The notes: generated from the letters alone by a model not told the origin. DNA of 64,000 nt from Cerrena zonata (GCA_038087015.1 JASBNA010000003.1:2564424-2628423); one strand, 5' to 3'. Positions 11,401-25,143 are shown, counted from the stretch's first letter. Program-made: numbers and translations.

Positions 11401-14400
11401 GAAACGATCGGATGCGACTCGGATTAGGTACCCGGCTGATAGAAGGTTGAACTCGAATGAAGCTTTTGTCTTTTTATTCACCGAAATCGAACCTTGCATT
11501 GCGGCTCCTTACTTCCAGGGACTAGATGCGCTAGAAGACGTGTCAAGAGGCTCAAGTGAGGAGAGGGGTTGGGTTGGTTCCGCGGATCCGCGAATAGAGG
11601 AGTAGGGCCGGCGGGGGTAGCTGAGTACAGTAACGGTGTGACGGTTCCCAAATACGGTTTCAGACTTCCATAAAGGGTATCCGGAAGGCAGGAGGGACGG
11701 AGAAGCTTCACTGGCAGAGACGAGCTGTTACGGTAGCAACAACAACGACAAGCCTCGACAGGACAAGGAGTGTCAGATTCAAAACGTTGACGACAGGCTT
11801 TTGTGGTTGATGAGTTACTTGGCTGGAAAAAAGGAAGGGTGAGAAGGGAGTGAGGGGGCTGGGTCGGTCCGGGCGGGAAGGAGGTTAGAGCATCATGAGA
11901 ATGATGTTGGGTAGGAGATCAGAGAAAGAGCGGGATGGATGGGGGTATGTGTTCCTAAATACATTGAGTTCTGTCAATTGTTGGACGTGTAGGTGGCAGT
12001 CGAAGAGCGGGGCTTTTGGAATTTGGAGATGTGGCTTGGGATCATAGGACTGATGGGGAGGAGGAATTGCCTGAATCGCCATTGAGATGGTCGTCTGTAT
12101 TGCCTGGAAAAGGAGCCACCTCTGATGGAAAGATCCGTTAGAGACTACGAGTTGAGATATACCGGTGTATTACTATATGTTTGACCGGCACATCAGGCCT
12201 ACGGTTGATGTGACCGCTTTTTGCTTGAGAAAAACATACCGTAAGTCTAGACGGAGGACGACTGGCGAGAGTGTTTCGCCGAGAGGCTAGGTTTCTGCTC
12301 GTGATGCACGAAACTATAAGCCTAGGAGAGGTGAGGCTGCGATTTGCGAATGAAAAGGTAGCGACCTGGGAAGAATGGTGGCTCGAACGAGTAGGCAATA
12401 TCAGCGTATGAGTCAGGTAACGTCAATGGCAGGTGATCTGTGACGCAAGCTTCGGTCATGAATCCCAAGTTCGATGTATTGGAGCATGTCATCCCTCAGG
12501 GCGAGAAGAAACTGATAGAAAGAAATGAGGTATTATCGTCAATGGGAGGGTATGAAATAAGAAATAGAAAAAAAACAAGGGTTGTGATCGTTCTACTCGA
12601 GATCTGGTATCGCATCGGAGAGAAGAGTAGGCGAGATATTCAAATAAAGCAAGCTTTGCTTGAATTGGCATATTTCGCCGTCGTTTATGCCCAAGTATAG
12701 CTGGTCAGATGTAGAGAAGAATATCCGGATCGGTGGTATTTTTGTTTCTGCTTTTTATTACGTCCTTTACGGAGATGGCGTATTTACAATCGGAAGCAGA
12801 AGAAGGACGGATATGGGTCTTGTCGTTCGGGATGTACGACCCGAGCTTGTTGGACGTGTAATAATAATAAAAGGGGGAGGAGGTCGCGTGCCCTGGGTGT
12901 TGTAGGTGTACGTTTAGGTATGTTTTGGGTGAATCAGGAGGTTTTGCCGAGTGGGGTGGTCGCGTGGTGTTAGGCTGGTGTAGGTTAAGCGAAAGGAAGG
13001 TGATCGCTTTGAGGTGCTTTAGGTAGGTTGGTGGCTGGACGGGGAATCCGGCTGGTCGAGACTGAGAAGGAAGACTAAGGATGGAGCTCGAGATCTGGAA
13101 ACGGTGTGTGTGGAGTTGGGTGTTTCTCTGACAGATTCGATTGAGAGATCCGGTAATGGTGAGCATCTGTATTTCGATGTGATATTATTTTTTGTACACG
13201 TTTATTATTATTTACAATAAAACGCCACGCAGAGGCAAGTAGCGAGATTGAGTGTGTGCGGGCTGACAGAAGGCAATCTATGAGCCTTCTTGGCAGACGA
13301 AGAGAGACGAGGTGGATCGAGGAGAGGTGAAGCGCGAGTGGGTGACTATCTGTCAAGGAGACTTTGACATGATGTATCACGAATCAAGCAACAATGTATC
13401 ATGGCTAGGAAAGTAGGGCGCGTCACGGCTAGGATATCAAAGGTCAGGGAAAGGTAAAGAAGACGGTGAAACCGCGGAGGAGAGGTGTAGGAGGGGAGGC
13501 TTCTGTTCTGAAATTGAAGTGGAATTTATTGTTGGCGATTGATGACTGCGGATTGAGGCCGGGAGAGGCTTCTTTTAGGTGGAAGCGAGAAGGAGAGGAA
13601 TTGAGGAGGATAATTGAAGGGTAATGCGGGGGTTGGGGATCGTGCATTGTACGTTTGTGGTGGCTTGGGATGGAGGGTGGACTCGGAATGACCATATATG
13701 GAATTGACGCGTGGGGCTTCTGGGAAAGATGTCGAGAATTGGGCGATAGATGATGGATGATGAGCTGGGGTTGCGGAGGGGGGAATCGAGGAGAGCGATA
13801 TGGAATGCGTGACGGTGGATGGCCGAGGAGGAAGAGGGAGAGACAGGACGAGAGACAGAGAGAGACAGGAGAAGGTCTTGGGCAGTCTCAGGAAGAAGCC
13901 TGGAGGAAATACAATATTGGAGTGGGGAATACTAGGGGCAGGAGATGGGTGAAACGGGATACGGGAATCGGGGAGGATGGAAGAGGCAGAAAGGTAAAGG
14001 AAGGGGGAATAGCAAATTTGAAAGTGGGCAAGCGGTGTTGATGGGTCGGCGGAGAAGGGTTGGTTACGGAAGGGGAGGCAGGGGAGGGATGAGAGATGCA
14101 GGCGTTGAGGAGATATGGAGGAGAACAAGGGTGGTGATGGAGACGGGGAGGGCGAGGGCGAGGACGACCGGCGGGGGTTACTCTGCGCTCTCCCTCTCTG
14201 CACTCACTGGCACTTGCACTGGACGAGGGCGACGGGGTGGCGTCAGTGTGACAGTCACAGGGGATGAGTGTGATAAGGGGAGCGGAGAGTGAAAACGGGA
14301 GAGAGAAGCCGGGGATATCCGGAGGGGGAGGGTGATATGAAGGATGATTGAAAGGACGAGCTGATTCTCAACCCTCTCTCATCTCTCTCCCTCCGTTGTA

Positions 14401-14905
14401 TGGTCTTGGGTTGTTGAAGGCTCTCGCCCTCCTCCCTCTCCCCCGTCTTGCTCTCCCTCTACCCCGCCCTCCCCTGCCGTAACAAGGATAACGCTGGTAA
14501 GCACCGTCCCCCACTCTCTTGATCGTCGTTTCCCTTATCGCTCCTCCTTCTCCAGAGTATTCGCGACCCTTGCCGGCTTCATTCTATCCGCCCTCCTCAA
14601 GCAAGCACGCACTTCCCCACTCTACTACCCTTCTACCAGCCAGCTACCAGCTACACAAGCATACCAAAGCGGCACAACCCACCCAACCAAGCCATCAACG
14701 TTTCCCTCCATCCCGTCTTTGACTTTCCGGATTCCGCTGATTCGTCGCGTACCCGGCTCGTCTCCCCCCTCGCCGCAAAAGCATCTTCCCCTCATCCTCC
14801 TCTCAAAGAGCTTCATAGATTTTACCTGCATTACCATCGCCCCTCCGGCTCATACACTTTGTCTCCATATCCCTATATTAAATCATCCCCCCTGCTATCA
14901 TCTGA
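8490..14905. other. 6.4 kb without a recognisable gene; contains the bHLH gene leader
   Basis: Both strands were read. Open frames here are short, low-complexity or antisense to GC-rich tracts, and none resembles a known family. From about 11.3 to 14.3 kb the plus strand is purine-rich (GGGAG/GGAGA runs). From about 14.35 kb it flips to pyrimidine-rich (CTCTC/CCCTC), the usual look of a fungal 5' leader. A good donor (CTG|GTAAGC) near 14496 suggests a 5'-UTR intron for the downstream bHLH gene. The stretch may hold long non-coding RNA or an unusually long promoter, but nothing in it proves that. Confidence 0.5.
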
Positions 14906-16479
14906 ATGGCCATGACTATCTCCGTAAACATCCCCTCCTCCCCCGAGCAAGCCAACACTCCCCCCTCCACCGACGGCGCTCAAACCCCCATCTCCCCCAA
15001 CGCTGTCCAAACCCTTGCTCTCCCTCCCCCAGTCGACAACGCTCCCTCTGCTGCTGCCGCTGACAAACCTGCTCCTGGTCAGGCAAAGCGCAAGCCCAGT
15101 CGCCGTGCCAACACCGCAGAGCGCAGAGCTACTCACAATGCTGTCGAAAGACAGCGTAGAGAGACCTTGAATGGTCGTTTCTTGGTATGTTCTTTCACAT
15201 TCTCACTCGTCGAAAAAAAGTCCTTATATGCGTTCTATAACAGGACTTGGCTGCTCTCTTGCCCAACCTCTCCCAAATTCGTCGTCCTTCCAAGTCTTCT
15301 ATTGTAAACTCTTCCATTGCTCACATCCAAGCCTCTCGTCGTCACCGTGCTCTTGCCTCTCGCGAGCTCCGTCTCCTCAAGATGGAGACTGATGCCCTTC
15401 GCAGAGAGCTCAACGAGTGGAGGGACCGTTCTGGTCTCCCCCGCGTTGAGGAACCCGTTCGCGGTGAAGCCTTCCAAATGATCTTGAGCGGCGAGGTCGA
15501 GGCCATCAACCCCGGCCCCATTGACGAGGAAGACGATGGCGACTATGCAGGAGGCGACTATGGCGATGAGGATTACCCCATCAACGACCACAAGGACATG
15601 GGTGGTCTCATGAAGAACGACGTCACTCCCTTTGCCCACAACGTTCCTACCGGTGGTGCACCCCACAGCGGTCTCCACGTCCAGACGATGCTCCCCCGCC
15701 AGAGCCACGGCGCTCCCAGCCCCATGATCGTCCAGAGTCCGACTGCTGTCTCTTTCGAAAACCCGGCGATGATGTACGATCACGCCATGCACGTCAACAA
15801 CCAGGGCTTCCTCATGAACGGCGGTGGTAACGCACCTCACCCTGGCATGTTCTCCAGAGGCGGTCAACCCGAGAACGACAAGGTTCCGGGTGCGTGGAAC
15901 ATGTACGGATCCATGCACGGACCCCAACAGTTCACTCCCCCAACATCCTCTCATGGTGGAAACAGTTCGTCCCAGCTCAATGTTCCCCCCACGCAACAAG
16001 CCGCGTATCTGATGAACTTGCAGCGCCAGCAAGCAATGCTCCAATCGTCCGCCCAGGGCCAAGCAACCAACATGGGTCTCAACTCGCACGGTGGTCATAT
16101 GTACGGCAGCCCCGTTGACGGCGATGACACTTCCTCGGTCGGTTCTGCGCCGGGGAACAACGGTGTCATGCGTCGGGAGCGCAGTGGAAGTATGAACAGT
16201 GTCGGCAGCGGCTACGCATCCAACGGTAACGGCGGTCGATCTCCTCCCAGCAGCGTTTCCGGCAGCTACGAGATGCCAAGTGTCATGTCGAACGGACAAG
16301 GTGTTCCGAGGAGGATGAACAGCGGTATGAGCATGGGCCATAGCCAGTGGGACGAGAACATGGGTGGCATGGGCGGTATGGGCAACATGGGAGGAATGGG
16401 AGGAATGATGAAGGCAGCTCCTGCGATTAGCGTTGGCGGAGGCGGGAATGCGCACGCATTCGCTGCGATGATGATGTAA
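14906..16479 (+). CDS. bHLH transcription factor
   Basis: Two exons, 14906-15184 and 15244-16479, joined across one intron inside the HLH. The domain is at about residues 70-150: the basic region RRATHNAVERQRRETLN has the His-Glu-Arg spacing (H, E, R in HNAVERQRR) of E-box (CANNTG) binders. Helix 1 runs to DLAALLPNLS, then a loop, then helix 2 KSSIVNSSIAHIQASRRHR, continuing into a leucine-containing coil (LRLLKMETDALRRELNEW). The rest is disordered: an acidic patch (DEEDDGDYAGGDYGDEDY), then Gln/Asn/Ser/Met-rich sequence ending in repeated GGMGGM units. The N-terminus is Pro/Thr-rich with SPxx-type sites. The very long upstream region suggests complex control. Target genes cannot be read from the sequence. 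Confidence 0.95.
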
Positions 16480-19400
16480 AGCAAAAAAGTTGATCGACGT
16501 CTGGGTTCGCGGACGAACGTCTCTTTTTTTCTTTCTTTCTATGCTCTCTAGATCGGTCATCATCGTCGGCTCTCACTATATGCGTTATGACACCTCCTGC
16601 CGACTATTGGTTTCTTTGCTCTCACCCCAGATACCACCTCGCTCTGCTTCCTTCGTGAACGATTTCTCTCCTCGTTTCTCCCTGTTGGTTCCTTGGATTC
16701 TATATATCGCCCTATGTTTATTATTCGCTCGGTCAAGTTCCACTTGCCGCCCCACCCTCTACTCTGCTACCTTACTATCCCCTCTGTGCTTTTCAACCCC
16801 TATGTACGGCTATAGTCTCGCGTTTCATCCGCGTCGTTCTTGCACTCCCCTATTATTTTGTGTTGGAATTTTCACCCTCCCCTATTGTGTTCAACTTCGC
16901 GGTCCCGATGTTGACACGAGAGAATTCCATCCCCTCCACTTACTCGGACCTTCCACCCTTACCCCGCTCGATGATGATGACCCCTCTACTACAACTATCC
17001 GTGATGTATTATCTTGCTGTCTGTTACCCGCACACATACACACCCAAACGTCCGCCACTGTCTTCTACTACGTAGTATTTACTTTCATTCAGACCTGTAC
17101 TTTGATTTGCGCAGATGGTCGAATCGCTTCGCAAAAAGGCAATCTCACCCTCGTTCCCTCTCTCTCCTCTACCAACGTATTCACTCTGTCCGCTCGCTTG
17201 ACCCCTACCTAATCACCTGCTTTTTTGCTGTAATCTGACCACTTTTGCGTACCGTAGATCTGTGGTTTACAGATTGAAAAGCAGAAAATGTCTCACACTC
17301 ACTCGTTTGTTTCCCTTACTTCTCTGGTCGTGCCATCCTGGATTGATCCATGTCTTGGTTGGCTCTCGTCGTGTATCTGTAATCTGTACCTCTTTAGATC
17401 AAAAATGAGATACGTTGTACAGTGTCCCAATGACCCGGGTGCAGTGGGAATTGCCTTTTATGGAAAAGCCTCCTCTACTTCTGCGTACGCATTCTGTAAA
17501 TATCTCATACCAAACTGTGCGGATGCTGATACGGCATTTGTGTATATTTGGTCTGCTTCTGATCTCAGCTGATCGTATTGGTCGGTGATGTCGGGGGGAA
17601 TGTCGATAGAGTGCTTCTGTTTTCGCGTCGTCTGACTTATCAGTCGTCCCTTGTCCCTTACTCCATCTAACCCAACACCCAATTTGATGCTCAGCAGAGG
17701 GAAATCCATTCCAATTGATTCCCCTCACCATCATCATCTAACGTAGAGTGAGTGACGGCTCTCCGTGATAGCGAAGCTCCATTGTTTTCCGGGAGAGTGA
17801 TTACCGATTGCGGCGCAGTGCAGCGCAGTGTCAACGTCAGCCTTCTCCCTCCATCGGTAGTTTACTGTGGAATGTCAGCGCGAAACTCTGAGTCTGAGGA
17901 ATTATATTCAGGTTATGGTAAGGTTCACCCAGATGTACACGTGTCCAGCGCCACCCGTCTGTGCTTTGTTCTCTTTTCTCTTCCATTACACCCCCCAAGG
18001 ATTATCATCTCAGGCTTGTCATGATGCATTCTGGTAAATGACCTGAACATATCAGCAGTGTCCCATCTCGTTTTGATGCATACCTATCGCTTCCTTTGGC
18101 TTGGTTTCCGACCGCCGCCCCTTATTCGCTTCCCGCATCTAATCTCTTCACCGGTCACTTTCTTACGGTCACCTTTGTCGATCTTCTGTACCTCCTTGCG
18201 ATGACAGCTTGATCGACTTGAAGGAGAAGGAAGCTCGGCGTCAGTAGTCGGACCAACCCCCAGGTTTGTGGGGTTAAGGCTTTTACACTTTCAGCTTCCT
18301 GAACTCTGTAGTCTGCTGTCGAGGTCATTCGTTTCGACTTTCGGAGAAATTGATTCATACGTTGTACGTTGTGGCGGGCCCAGTGTCACGTACCCAGTCC
18401 GGGTGCAATCGCCTAGACACTGGAATGCCTTTTTCGTTAGAGTTGTTCCGATTTCAGAACATTCATCAGAGCTGCTGACTCGTTACTAGACTGCTGATTA
18501 TGTTCACGGGACAACCAAGTTGTGATATTCTATATACACTCAATTCTCTATGTAGCGATGAAACAATTGCTTGCGTCCCGTCTTTCTTTAGCCTCAAGCT
18601 TTTTTTGTTTACTTGTGGCGTTGCTAAGCGACTACAGCTTAGGAACTTGGGAGCCTTGGAACCGGGCTGCAACTCAGTCGAGGACGTACTTGATGGTCGT
18701 ACGACTTGGGTCATCAGTCTCGACAACATATTAATTGCTTTAGGACACGGACTTGTTTTACGTCCGGTCAATTGGACCACTTCCTCCTCATTAGCTCCGT
18801 CTCCGTCCCGTCGCCTAGAGATGCTGCTGGAAAGTTTACGAACATGACCATAGATTGTATGTTCTGGTGAGGTCATAGCTCCCCTCTGTGTATTTTGGAA
18901 ACGACACCTAACCTCGAAGCAGGCCCAGTTTGGTCAGACAAAGATGATCATTGCGTCACACACAGACTTCTATATCGACCTCTCTGGGTGCGTTTCGCCT
19001 TCTCGGGTTACTTTTAGCTTCCTGTACCTTGGTCGTGACCTTTAATGTCCTTCTTGGTTTCGTACAAGTGTTGTGAGAGGTTTGCCTCGAGGATGTCTCG
19101 TGTTCACCCTAATACTGAATCGTCGGTTAATTTGCTGGATGGTTCCCGTTGGTTGTACGAGAGAGGTTGTCGTAATAGATCGTCTCTGGATGGTTCTGGG
19201 AGGTGTGACTGCAGTAACTCGTCGCACCTCGATTTCTGAGGTCATTGATTGAGTTGACAACTCTGTCGGAGATGATTCAGGTTATGTGACACTCTCCTAT
19301 CGACCCCCTCCTTTCGGTCAATTATTGACAAAGTTCGGTCTGGTTACGCTTCGAGCTCTTATCTCAATTACGACTTTACAACTTACAACCATCTCCGAAA

Positions 19401-20312
19401 ATTTGCATCTCCGAGTCATCCCTCGGACGAGACGAGGCACAAGGCGTTCCTTGTAACGAAGAGGAGGTTCACTACAATATTAACTATAAGGCCTTATAGT
19501 GCCTATCTACCCGCTTCGACACAGACACCATAGAAACACTGCATGACGCATTCAAAATCAAGGTGTAGCGTAGCCTAATAAGACGGCGATAGGCAAAAGG
19601 CACATCCGTCGTCTTTCCGTCGGCTTATCCAGCTCCTTCATCTCGTTTCGTTGTTTATTATCGTTCATATGCCAACATAGGTTATCGGCCAGTCTAAATA
19701 CCGACAGACGGTGTTTACCACTTTTTGTTTTCTATGGAGACTTCGAATGGTGATCAGGGGTCGAGGCTCTATCTGTTGTGTTCCTCGGATCATGGTGTTT
19801 CGAAGAGATGCGAAGAAAGTTGGGGAACCTTGAGAGGTTGCTTATCTTGACTTCCACTGTGTTCACGCTTGTCGGGGTTTGCCTATCTCTCACGAAAACA
19901 TATGCTCGAGGTGTTTTCCACCTGGGTCGGCTTTCGGTGTGTATGGGATATGCAGGTACGTGACCTGCTAGAAGCATGGGGACCTCGAGGGACCTTGGTG
20001 GGTATGTCGAGGTCGGGGACTGATTGTCATAACACTTTGCTCAGCATTAATCAAGGAAGTTGAAGAAAGGCAAAGGAAGTTACGACGAGTTTCACGCGAC
20101 CAAGGACGCCATTTTCTTGCATCTAAGCTGCTCAGCTTGTAACTGTTTTCATTGTTGGAACAACCTTTCTACGCATCCCATCAAGACCATCCAACAAAAC
20201 ATATCTGCTCGTGTGCCATTATTTAATTGTGCCTTTGGATGTCTCATCAACGGAATCAAATGCATATCCCTTTCAACGCCGGCTATCTTCGTGGTAGTCG
20301 CAAAATCACCCA
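16480..20312. other. 3.8 kb intergenic stretch, no confident gene
   Basis: The first part (16.5-17.2 kb) is pyrimidine-rich and reads as 3' UTR of the bHLH gene. On the minus strand at 17458-17709 there is an open frame of 83 codons with a hydrophilic, plausible composition (containing DITDQYDQLRSEADQIY). It has no recognisable domain and I could not extend it by splicing. The rest (17.75-20.3 kb) has only short random-looking frames. Confidence 0.45.
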
Positions 20313-22235
20313 TCATTCATCGTCTGACATACTTGACAACCCAGACGAATCACTTTCACAATCCTTCTTTGCCTTCTTCTTTCCTTTCACCACAGTCGTT
20401 TCCTTTCCTTTCCCCTTGACATCGCCTCCGGATCGCTTCTTACCCGGTCCTTTCCCCTTCGTCTCCTTCCCAACTTTGGCATCCTTGCCCTCACTCGCTT
20501 CTCGAACGACATTCCGGATCTCCTCCGTCCAAACCTCCAATTTCTCATCATCAACGCCAGCATCAGCATCATCTTGTCTTGATAGTCGATTGAGGATTTC
20601 CACCTCTTTCTTCCATATGTCCATACCTTGGGCGAGTTTGGAACCGGGACCATCAAAGGCTGGAGTTTCTAGAATGAGAGGGATATGTCTCGTACGTGGA
20701 TCCCTGACTATATTGGCGAATGTTGAGAGGGTGAGGTGACCGCTGTCGGTTTAAAGATATTAATTGTAACATTTAGGGACTAAAGGGGAGATAGCTTACA
20801 GTCCAATGTTTTCGTGACGATCCTTTTTGCTGCCCAAGTCGGCTTTCGAGTCGTTGAGGTGCATTCCTCGAAGATATTCAAGACCGACTTCTCGGTCAAA
20901 TTCTTCTACTACATGGGGTTTGATTTCAAATGGTTCTGCATTGTTATACGAGCTAGTGTACTCACACATGTCACTAGGTGGGACAGAAACGGGTAGGTTC
21001 GCATTAATAAAGACTGTTTAGAATGAACTTACTCCCAGCCGGTCTTCGTCCTGATGTCGTATCCCTGTGAATTCGAAGTGAGTAGTAATTCGTCTTGTAT
21101 TGTATACCACCGACGTACCGCGGCAAACATATGACCTTTCCAGGAGTGTTAGGGTCGATGCTTGACAGGTCAAAGAAATAGAGACGTACATGTATCCAAG
21201 CAAACTCCTACTCGTGTCTTATCTTCGACTTGTTTAATTATACCTCCAAGTTGGGAATACGGACCACCGATAATATTACCTGCCCCTGCCTGTTCATTTA
21301 AGGTTGAGGTAATATAATTAGGTATTGTTGTTTCTGACGACTCACCATGTTTTCGATGACTATCACAATAGAGGAGGTCTCTTTGTGGGCGTTATTGATA
21401 CAGTCTGCTATGAATGTTAGTGATTCTTCAACTGTGGCTTGACCGACAGTAGATCCTGGACTACAGATAGAATTGCTCAACGAGCAAGAAGAGCGAAGAT
21501 GCATACGAGCTTACTGGAAATTATATAGTTTCAAGCCCAGTTCTTCACACCGCTTCAACTCATCGACGAAACACTCATACGATTTTTGTCGTTTCTCTCT
21601 GAAGCGGGATACTTTAATCAAAGGATTTGCTTTGACAACACATATACGCACATATCTGGGTTGCCCATGTTAACAAGGTAGCTTCCATGAGGCAAGATAT
21701 GGTCCGTAGAGTAACCGAACTCTTTTAAACGACTTTGGAATGAGACAATGGATTCTGGTTTTGTCGGAGGAGCCGTCCATTTCCTCTGGGACTTTACAAA
21801 CAACGCAAACGCAGTCGCTCTGAACATTGAGTGTGAGCTATAATTAAGAATAAGAATAAGGCCGTGGACTCTTGACAAACCCTATAGAAGCGGCGTTGAT
21901 TATCGTGTTTTCAACACCTCCCGCGCTGGAGACGTGAGGTCCAATTTTCCAGTCACTTTCAGACCTAGCTGGAAAGTCATCGGGTTGGTAGACGATCTCT
22001 TTTTCCTCTTTGTTACTGCGGAAGTAGAAGCAATTGCACCACCGGCTGTTGCTTCTTTCACAACACTTTGTGACTTTTTGGGGCGTTTTGTTGGTCGCTC
22101 CTCGGGGATAGGGCTAGATGCTAAGCGGTGTCTGCGAGGAGCAGAAGCATCTTTCGAGTCTGAATCTTTGACAGCACTTGCTGTCGTTGAAAGCCTTGAA
22201 CTTCTTCTCCGAGTTACATCTGCATTTGAGTTCAT
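20313..22235 (-). CDS. APN1: AP endonuclease, endonuclease IV family (Apn1)
   Basis: A Zn-dependent nuclease that cuts abasic sites in base excision repair. All ligand motifs of endonuclease IV can be read once introns are removed: [37 protein letters not shown] (the His codon is split by an intron), IVIENM-AGAG, GVCLDTCHMFAAG (also split), [19 protein letters not shown], and [13 protein letters not shown]. The product has two basic extensions. The N-terminal one (RPTKRPKK) is a likely nuclear signal, and the C-terminal one, of about 100 residues, is Lys-rich and ends [13 protein letters not shown]. The frame shifts between the N-terminal extension and [10 protein letters not shown] near 22.0-22.07 kb, so an intron of roughly 50-60 nt must lie there; its donor is not obvious. 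Start [14 protein letters not shown] is the ATG nearest the basic extension. Confidence 0.95.
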
Positions 22236-23838
22236 TGTGACACGTAAGTTATGGTTCAATAGCGTTCGAAAGCTACCCAAGCCTCGTATCATATGCCTAC
22301 AATCGAGCAAATTGTTGCTTGTCATATTTATCAATATGATCATATTAAAGATGTCACTTACAAATCCTTACAAAAATAGCTCTAAGCAAGCGAGTAGACT
22401 CAAGTTCCAAGCCTGAGTCACCAAATAAAGACGTTGGTGTTCGATCTAGCGCCTGGACTCGATGTTGGTCATCGTTTGCGACTTGTCCCTGGCCAACAAC
22501 GATAAACACCACCCAATCTGCATGGCTTCTATGTTCGATTGTCCGAGGCCCTTTCCAGCTTTATTACCCTTTCGATGCTAGAATCAACCCGTATTTGAAT
22601 TCAATTGGATCCATCGCTTATCTGCTGTCTCGAATTGAAGAACTCAATCATAGCGGAACTGGCATGCACGACTGTTCGACAAAGTATCGTGTTGCGAAAC
22701 ATTCAATATGATTTTTGGATGCTTCTAGTCACAAACAGGGTCAGCTTATGTACCCAGTTGTTATTGTTGACAGCTAATTACAATCAGTTTATCCCGATAC
22801 ATTCTACGGTGAGTTATTAAGCTCGTGATAGCAACGTTTTTAACACACTACCAGCATGCCGACCTTTCTGTTTACGACAGTGAGGAAGGTCTTCTGGACG
22901 CTTACTCCTGCACACTGTCACAGACTTGCTCCTTCAGCCTCACTTCGGATGAAACCCCTCCTCGTTTCTCTGAAACAGCCGCGGTGTATAGGCATACCTT
23001 CGGACAAAGTGCTAGTGATGGTATGACAGGACGTGACCAGCATATGACCCTGTCTTCTCGTTGCAGGACTATCCTGTCCCGATGGTCTGTCACACGATTC
23101 GGTCTATCCCACGTTCTTCTTGATTATTCGACTTGCTAAGCGAATCGATTTGTCGTGTTCTGGATTGTACCTTGACACGATCTCTTTTTAGACCTAGCGC
23201 AATATTACATCGTTAAACCTGGTCGGCTTTGGGATATGCCTGGACTCGCCGTACTTAACACGTCTCAATCGGGCTAGACTAAGTCCATCTTTGGGTACCA
23301 TATGATTCTCAGGCCGTATTAACCAACTGAATTGGCGTTCATCGATGTCACACCCTAGCAACCCCTGCGGAAAGGTGTGTGTCCATACGAGTTCCATTTC
23401 TTCGTGTCAACTTTTATTTCAATACACACCGGCCCGTCTAAAATAAGCGTTGGACATGCTCGCGATGTGACTGCAAATCCCATTCAGCTTCTAAAAGCGC
23501 AAGGCAGTGATGTTTCTCCTTCCGGGCCGTCCTCTGTTGTCGTTTCTCTGTCTTCTTTATGTTTGCCAAGACCATACCAACATCGAGGCTACGCACGCCG
23601 CGAGTCACTCTTTCCCAACGAGACAAGATCCTTTGTTACGTCGACGGCCCGTCGGGCTTTCATTGTGTTCGGGTGACTGTCGACCTTCATGGAAATGGGT
23701 AGATTGTACATGGAAAACAGCCATATCTTCGGAAACTGACTCCAACAGGCAGAAGGTGGATGCTCATTTGACATTGCATAGTAACTGCATGGTAGCTCTC
23801 GACACGACAATGCCCCGCTGAAAACAAGGCATGAAGGC
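22236..23838. other. Intergenic, no gene recognised
   Basis: Only short frames of random composition on both strands. The region separates the divergent APN1 and pectate lyase genes and should contain both promoters. Confidence 0.45.
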
Positions 23839-23846
23839 TATATAAA
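23839..23846 (+). promoter_or_regulatory. TATA box of the pectate lyase gene
   Basis: TATATAAA lies about 75 bp before the ATG at 23920, followed by a pyrimidine-rich, leader-like stretch (TCTCATTCTCTCATTTCG). This is consistent with a strong inducible promoter. Confidence 0.65.
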
Positions 23847-23919
23847 CTGTGGTTTTCAATCTTAACCTCTCATTCTCTCATTTCGACCCAATCTACAGGA
23901 TATTTTCAAAGATTCAATA

Positions 23920-25143
23920 ATGCTCTACGCTGTAGCGCCTCTTGTTTTCCTCGTCGTTGGCTCTCTAGCTACTCCGACCTCGAACTTGGAAGCCCGTGCT
24001 GCCTCCTGCTCTTTTCCGAGTCCTCCTACGACCTCTAGCCTCCCTTCTGCTAAGACGATCCCTGCTGGAACCACCTTCGATGGTAAAAATGTTCGGTTTG
24101 ACCGTGGGTCTGGCGCTTGTCAGGGCCAGAAGGAAGGCGGCGACAAGGATGCGGTCTTCCTTGTCGAAAACGGCGCCACCATTCAAAATGTTGTCATTGG
24201 TGCCAACCAGGCTGAAGGCATTCATTGTTTGGGTATGTTCCACTAAAAGCTCGCGTTATATTTCTCTAACAATTACTCAGGCTCTTGCACTTTGAAGAAT
24301 GGTATGTTTCGATGTAGATTTCTCTGAACTATTGTGATTCTTGATCTGAATCGTATAGTTTGGTTCGAGGACGTTTGCGAGGCATGTTCTTAATCGCTCT
24401 ACATCATGCTCTTTGCTTCAATATCTTCTTCTTAGGACGCTATTACTATCAAACAAAGTTCGGGTACCTCTACCATTACCGGCGGAGGAGCCAAGAATGC
24501 AGACGACAAAATTGTCCAGCACAATGGTACGCAGTAAGACTGCGTTCACTGTTAAAACATGCTCAAGTCTAATAGGCGGCGGAAATGTCGTGATCACCAA
24601 CTTCTGTGCCCAGAACTTTGGCAAACTCTATCGTTCCTGCGGAAATTGCTCGTCCCAAACCAAGAGGGTATGTCTGCATCGTTCTTGCCGTTCAATTCTT
24701 ACTCACTGCAAACTTAGACCGTTACTATCAACAACATCATCGCTTCTAGTGGCTCGTCTCTTGCTGGGATAAACTCCAATGTAAGCATCCGAATTTGCCT
24801 ACGTTTGTATGTACTAACATAAGACAAACACAGTATGGCGACGTTGCCACTATAACGACGTATGTTTTGCTTTTGGGTCAGATAAGAATCTCAGAGTTAT
24901 AACCGTCTGTTTTAGCTCTACCCTCCAATTGACTAGCGTTAAATCTATTTGCGATACTTATCAGGTATGTGTTGATCGTATAATATTAACTCAAAAAAAA
25001 TACTTACAACACTTAACTACAACAGGGTAATAGCAACGGCGCCGAGCCTCCAAAGCTTACCAGTAACGTGGCCAATGCCAAGTACGTCTACATGATCTAA
25101 AATCTCAGCCATAGCTGACCCTGCTATTAGTTGCAAGTTCTGA
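23920..25143 (+). CDS. Secreted pectate lyase, polysaccharide lyase family 3
   Basis: Cleaves de-esterified pectin by beta-elimination outside the cell. Residues 1-18 form a signal peptide ([18 protein letters not shown]), followed by a short spacer and the parallel beta-helix. Conserved PL3 blocks read across the exons: [58 protein letters not shown] (with the acidic residues of the Ca/catalytic cleft), [31 protein letters not shown] and the terminus NANCKF. About nine exons of 30-300 nt are separated by 45-60 nt introns. The last splice (NANA|K region) uses a donor at 25082 and is needed to reach the family's Cys-Lys-Phe ending, with stop TGA 25141-25143. A TATA box lies upstream. It points to a plant-litter or plant-associated lifestyle. 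Confidence 0.94.

Noticed and set aside
13526..14203. 225-codon minus-strand frame rich in Ser, Pro and Leu
   Set aside because: It comes from the purine-rich plus-strand tract (complement of GGGAG runs), is low complexity and has no start or splice context.
15235..16563. 440-codon open frame antisense to the bHLH gene
   Set aside because: It is a shadow of the GC-rich sense exon; composition is His/Val/Arg-rich and without domains.
17458..17709. Minus-strand 83-codon gene downstream of the bHLH gene
   Set aside because: Plausible composition, but no splice partners, promoter or family resemblance; kept only as a note.
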